Assembly: GCA_011959105.1 (NCBI GenBank)
Contig: BLLU01000298.1
Location: 1 to 36,263 of the forward strand
Direction: 5' to 3'
DNA from: Lachnospiraceae bacterium
GTDB lineage: Bacteria; Bacillota; Clostridia; Lachnospirales; Lachnospiraceae
DNA length: 36,263 nucleotides
Part shown: piece after piece, positions 33,174 to 36,263 of the stretch
Position numbering within the stretch: the stretch's first letter is position 1
How the letters are laid out: each line of letters opens with the position of its first letter
The notes under the pieces: model-generated
Databases searched by the model: none
The model's input: the letters and a program-made list of their open reading frames with translations, nothing else
What the model was told of the DNA's origin: nothing
Made by a program: the position numbers and the translations under genes

Positions 33174-34229
33174 ATGAGGCAGTTTTTTGCTATGAGCCAG
33201 AGGGGCGACCTGGCGGAGGCTACCAGCGGCTTGAGGAATCCCCAGTTTATCATGCTGTTGTCCAATAATACCCAGTTTGAAGAGCATGTGAAGGCGCTGG
33301 AGAAGTCATTTCCCGGGGTCCCCAGCATCGGCTGCATCGGTATGGGTTATGATACCAGAGTTGTAGAGTCAGGAGTCGCCGTCATAGCATTTTATGATGG
33401 GGTGGGCGCGGCAGCCAATGTGCTGGAGCAGGTGTCCACCATGCCGGTAAAATATATCCGTCGCCTGGAGGAGGACCTGCGGAAAGTGGGGGGATCGGAA
33501 CGGGACACGGTGTGCATTGATTTCTGCGCCGGGAACGATGCCTGCGCATTGACCACCATCCACACGGTGCTCGGCCCCCAGGGTATCCAGCTGGTGGGTG
33601 GTACCGGGGACGGAGGCAAGGTTTCCGCCAACGGGAAGGTGTATCAGGACGCAGTGGCTTACGGACTGGTGCGCAACCAGGGAGGACGGGTTAAGACCTA
33701 TAAGGAGAATATCTATCACCCTCTTGGAAAATACCGTTTTATTGCGTCCCAGACAGACAGGGCCAACTATATATTGGGGGCACTGAACGGGAGACCGGCC
33801 AAGCAGGTGTATCAGAGCATCCTCCATGTGACGGATCAGGAAATCCTGACCCAGACTTTCAAGAATCCTTTCGGAAAGCTGAACGGGGACGATATCTGCA
33901 TCATTTCCATAAAGGAAGTGGCGGGCAACGCGCTGGCCTGCTTCCGGCAGGTTAATGATTCCGATGTGCTGATTCTGCTGGAATTGGGAGATTACAGAGC
34001 TATCACCAGAGAGACCATCCGTAAAATCTGCGCGGATTTCCCCAAGCGGTCCGCGGTGTTCTCGGTAAACTGCCTGTTCCGTTACAAACTGTTCAGCGAG
34101 CAGGGTTATATGCAGGAATATCTGCGGGATATGTCGCAGCTTGGCAGCCATGCGGGGCTTGTGGGTTACGGAGAGCATTATAATAACCGGTTCGTCAACC
34201 AGTCCATGACCTGCGTGGTGTTTGAATAA
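33174..34229 (+). CDS. FIST-domain sensory protein (FIST N and FIST C)
   Basis: A 351-aa soluble protein matching FIST N (about 30-200) and FIST C (about 215-340) organisation: FPGVPSIGCIGMG, GVAVIAFYDGVGAA, LVGGTGDGGK, then DQEILTQTFKNPFGKL and late CLFRYKLFSEQ and GLVGYGEHYNN stretches. FIST domains are predicted small-ligand (amino-acid-like) sensors found next to or fused to chemotaxis and cyclic-nucleotide proteins. This copy stands alone, but a soluble chemoreceptor with no sensor domain follows 71 bp downstream. The pair probably works as a two-protein receptor, with FIST as the input. No fused output domain is present. Confidence 0.9.
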   Translation: MRQFFAMSQRGDLAEATSGLRNPQFIMLLSNNTQFEEHVKALEKSFPGVPSIGCIGMGYDTRVVESGVAVIAFYDGVGAAANVLEQVSTMPVKYIRRLEEDLRKVGGSERDTVCIDFCAGNDACALTTIHTVLGPQGIQLVGGTGDGGKVSANGKVYQDAVAYGLVRNQGGRVKTYKENIYHPLGKYRFIASQTDRANYILGALNGRPAKQVYQSILHVTDQEILTQTFKNPFGKLNGDDICIISIKEVAGNALACFRQVNDSDVLILLELGDYRAITRETIRKICADFPKRSAVFSVNCLFRYKLFSEQGYMQEYLRDMSQLGSHAGLVGYGEHYNNRFVNQSMTCVVFE

Positions 34230-34300
34230 AACGATGTGTTCTCTGCCGGGCCCCAGGCCTGGAGGGAATAAGCGGAACTTAAATATGGAGGAGATTACAT

Positions 34301-35251
34301 ATGGCATTTTCCAATAAGCGCCGGAACAAATCCGGCCAGGTGTATCATACCCAGGATACTCTCTATCCGATCCTGCATGTGACAGACAGCCTGAAGGATT
34401 ACAAGAAGGACCTGATCAATAAAGAAGTGGAGTCTCTGTTTGAACTGGGCATGGTGGGAAGTTCCTTTGCAGGGGTGCTGGACAAGGCGGACAACTTCCA
34501 GACCCAGCTTCAGGACTTCGGCCAGTCCTTTTCCAATATCAACCAGGCGGCGGGCCAGTTCGCCCAGGTGAGGGAAGCCATCACCCAGACGGTGTCCGAC
34601 ACGCAGGCCAAGGTGGAGGAACTTCGGAGCACTTCCGAGCAGGTGGAGGAGACTTACCGGGAGATGGAGCAGACCTTTGGGCAGCTGCAGGGTTCGGTGA
34701 AGAACATACAGCAGTGCATGAGGAAAATCGTATCCATAGCGGACCAGACCAATATCATTGCCATCAATGCCTCCATCGAGGCGGCCCGGGCGGGGGAGTA
34801 CGGCAAGGAATTCGCCGTGGTGGCTGAGAGGGTAAAGGAACTGGCGGACGAGATCAAGGGCCTGGCGGGGGAAGTGGATGCCGGGGTTCACGATGTGGAG
34901 AGCGGCGCCAATCAGCTCAGCGGCAGCATTACGGCGTCCCAGCAGGCTCTGAACCAGAATTTTGAGACGGTGAACAACACCTATGAATCCTTTCACAGAA
35001 TTACGGAGACGGCGGAGGGAGCGGCCTCCGTACAGACTGCCATCTCCGATGTGATCCAGGAGTCCAAGGGGGAATTGCAGGTTCTTTACAATTTCTTTGA
35101 CGAGATCAAATCCCAGTACCAGGAGGTAGTACGGCATATCGAGCGGGCCAGCCGCCTGGGCACCACCAAGAGCGCCATGTTTGAGGACATAGACAATATG
35201 CTGTCCCAGATTCCCCTGATCATCAAGGATAAATATCCGGAGGGCGTTTAG
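34301..35251 (+). CDS. Soluble methyl-accepting signalling protein without sensor domain (FIST partner)
   Basis: A 316-aa cytosolic chemoreceptor signalling domain. A short N-terminal region (1-65: SGQVYHTQDTLYPILHVTDS, then DLINKEVESLFELG) replaces any recognised sensor, followed by a long coiled coil whose tip is [20 protein letters not shown] (147-166) and then FAVVAERVKELADEIKGLA. The C-terminal 60 residues (GELQVLYNFFDEIKSQYQ...) are also helical and could dock a partner. Start ATG 34301 has GGAGGAG upstream. It follows the FIST gene on the same strand; the 71-bp gap contains a CCAGGCCTGG palindrome but no promoter. It is most likely activated by the FIST protein. Confidence 0.9.
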   Translation: MAFSNKRRNKSGQVYHTQDTLYPILHVTDSLKDYKKDLINKEVESLFELGMVGSSFAGVLDKADNFQTQLQDFGQSFSNINQAAGQFAQVREAITQTVSDTQAKVEELRSTSEQVEETYREMEQTFGQLQGSVKNIQQCMRKIVSIADQTNIIAINASIEAARAGEYGKEFAVVAERVKELADEIKGLAGEVDAGVHDVESGANQLSGSITASQQALNQNFETVNNTYESFHRITETAEGAASVQTAISDVIQESKGELQVLYNFFDEIKSQYQEVVRHIERASRLGTTKSAMFEDIDNMLSQIPLIIKDKYPEGV

Positions 35252-35526
35252 GATTTATGCTACGACAAACCCCTGCGTTCCAATAAGAGAAAAGAAGACA
35301 GGCCGTCCCATGTTGCTTCTGCGTGGAGCAGGGGGGACGGCTTCTGTCTGTGGCAGAAAGCGGATAAGATACGTAAAAAGAGGGAGTATAATCAGACAGA
35401 AGACCTCGTCTGGCTATCGCAGAGAAAAGAGTGGAAGGGCCTGAAAAATGATGCCCTGCTTTTTTGAGGAAGCGGTATAGGCCGGAATGGAACGGGAGTG
35501 TGCCCCAGGGGACAGGGAGAATGTAC
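35252..35526 (+). other. Intergenic region with a long imperfect hairpin; no confident gene
   Basis: This gap contains an imperfect stem: AGACAG (35295-35300) + GCCGTCCC (35302-35309) pairs with GGGACGGC (35334-35341) + CTGTCT (35344-35349), with a small bulge and a further short inner stem. No T-run follows, so terminator function is weak. A start-less open frame in this stretch reads like QKADKIRKKREYNQTEDLVW and could be decayed coding sequence. A TATAAT lies near 35387 without a convincing -35 box. Confidence 0.4.
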
Positions 35527-35791
35527 ATGGAGCGAAAAAGGGTAGACCTAAGCTGGTATGAAAAACATGATATCACGGAGAATGAACTGGGGTACATAGA
35601 GCAACTTCTGGATATTGGTGGGTGCGGCGGTGGACCTGATAACCCTGGCCACAGGACTATACGGCTTTTCCGTGGCGGCAAAGAACATGGGGAAGAAGGA
35701 GGTTCTGCGCTATTTCACACAGATGGCCCTGTGTGAACTGGCGGCGGATGTGAGCGCCGCCACAGTGGCTAAGCGGCAACGAATTGTATGA
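35527..35791 (+). pseudogene. Frameshifted remnant of a polymorphic-toxin-like protein (N-terminal / pre-toxin part)
   Basis: ATG 35527, with GGGAGA 7-12 bases upstream, opens a frame reading MERKRVDLSWYEKHDITENE and on to GYIEQLLD, after which that frame degenerates into Gly-rich nonsense. The +1 frame then continues sensibly as ILVGAAVDLITLATGLYGFS, then VAAKNMGKKEVLRYFTQMAL, and ends AATVAKRQRIV at TGA 35789-35791. The two pieces join naturally at LLD/ILVG, so one indel near 35610 has broken a single gene. The sequence style (short hydrophobic patch, Ala-rich helix, then a switch to a variable AT-rich tail) is that of Gram-positive polymorphic toxins, but I cannot name the family. Confidence 0.6.
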
Positions 35792-36191
35792 TTACTTAAT
35801 AAAAAATGGATATGATGTTCAACCATTAAGTAGAGGTAGTTTTAAAGGAATACCATTTGAAGAAGGTGGTGGATTTAAAGTAAATTGGGGTGGAGATAGA
35901 ATTTTGCAATATCATCCTGAAAATTTAAGTCATCAAAATATTTTAATTGAACTTGGATTTAAAATTGAGTTTGTTGGAGAAAAGCAATACCAATATTTAG
36001 TATATAATAATTGCTATTGTAAGATTACATATTTAGAGAAATTAAATGCTTTTGTCATTGAAAGTGCAGATAATTTAACTGATGCTATGAATGGAGTATT
36101 AGAAGATGGGGATTTATATTATATGAATATTTCGGAAGATGCTATGTTGCATCAACTTAGAAGAGATGTAGTTGCATACTATATGGATTAG
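35784..36191 (+). pseudogene. AT-rich toxin-tail remnant joined in frame to an immunity-like segment
   Basis: An open frame of about 135 codons without a proper start; the frame is open from about 35754 and reads SGNELYDYLIKNGYDVQPLS at the junction. The first 50 residues contain GIPFEEGGGFKVNWGGDRIL and QYHPENLSH, which resemble the end module of polymorphic toxins. The text then changes to NILIELGFKIEFVGEKQYQY...DLYYMNISEDAMLHQLRRDV, which reads like a small immunity protein. No ATG or ribosome site separates the two, so a deletion may have fused them. Base composition is strongly AT-rich compared with all other genes here, as expected of an exchanged cassette. Expression is doubtful. It could also be a single small hypothetical protein. 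Confidence 0.5.
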
Positions 36192-36263
36192 AAAATGAAT
36201 TAATTTCTGGTTCTTTCCAATATTAGTTGAAAACAGATGATTTTTCTGGATAAATGTGGTATA

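Noticed and set aside
35252..35460. Cyclic di-GMP riboswitch between the last receptor and the toxin remnant
   Set aside because: The conserved GEMM core elements are not present; only simple inverted repeats are seen.
1..36263. CRISPR arrays, insertion sequences, tRNA or rRNA genes
   Set aside because: No regularly spaced repeats, transposase-like frames, or RNA-gene signatures were found on reading both strands.

Overview
The window looks like a GC-rich chromosomal segment of a Lachnospiraceae-type member of the Clostridia. This rests on strong AGGAGG-type ribosome binding sites, clear sigma-A-like promoters, lipoprotein export signals, a YtrA-type GntR repressor, a LacI-sensor/GGDEF fusion, PocR and FIST signalling proteins and M3 oligoendopeptidase F. 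Nothing in it allows a species call. I see no rRNA, tRNA, CRISPR array, insertion sequence or origin.

Layout. 1-68 is the tail of a gene, followed by a perfect hairpin terminator. 159-1502 (-) is a hemerythrin / CheX-like / receiver protein, divergent from an L-cysteine desulfidase / serine dehydratase alpha-type enzyme (1831-3126, +). That enzyme converges on a LacI-like sensor diguanylate cyclase (3123-4970, -), and the two genes share a CTAG stop. A divergent GntR regulator plus a DUF5808-type membrane protein follow (5158-6667, +); the GntR promoter carries a perfect 19-bp inverted repeat. Next come a uridine-kinase-like P-loop protein (6706-7800, -) and three tandem, coupled multipass membrane proteins of the PTPS-related (GT-C-like) type (7984-13794, +).

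From 13886 to 25489 (+) lies a tightly spaced run: orphan solute-binding lipoprotein, transmembrane chemoreceptor, membrane-anchored spermidine-synthase-like protein, three HlyD/RND-adaptor-like lipoproteins, a large FtsX permease without its ATPase, and a PHP phosphoesterase. Then come a minimal PocR chemoreceptor, a GH2 beta-mannosidase, a DUF2752 protein and a soluble CZB chemoreceptor (25633-31024, +), pepF (31147-32946, -), and a FIST protein with a soluble chemoreceptor (33174-35251, +). The right end (35527-36191) is a broken polymorphic-toxin-like locus that switches abruptly to AT-rich DNA.

The main theme is environmental sensing. Four chemoreceptor signalling proteins use different inputs (4-helix-bundle periplasmic, PocR, CZB zinc-binding, FIST partner), beside a hemerythrin-receiver protein and a one-component diguanylate cyclase, yet the window has no cheA/cheW or flagellar genes. 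The least expected observation is an exact 25-bp inverted repeat at 1253-1277 and 1791-1815. It links the inside of the hemerythrin gene to the 5' leader of the desulfidase gene and encloses both divergent promoters, which is the geometry of a possible invertible switch.
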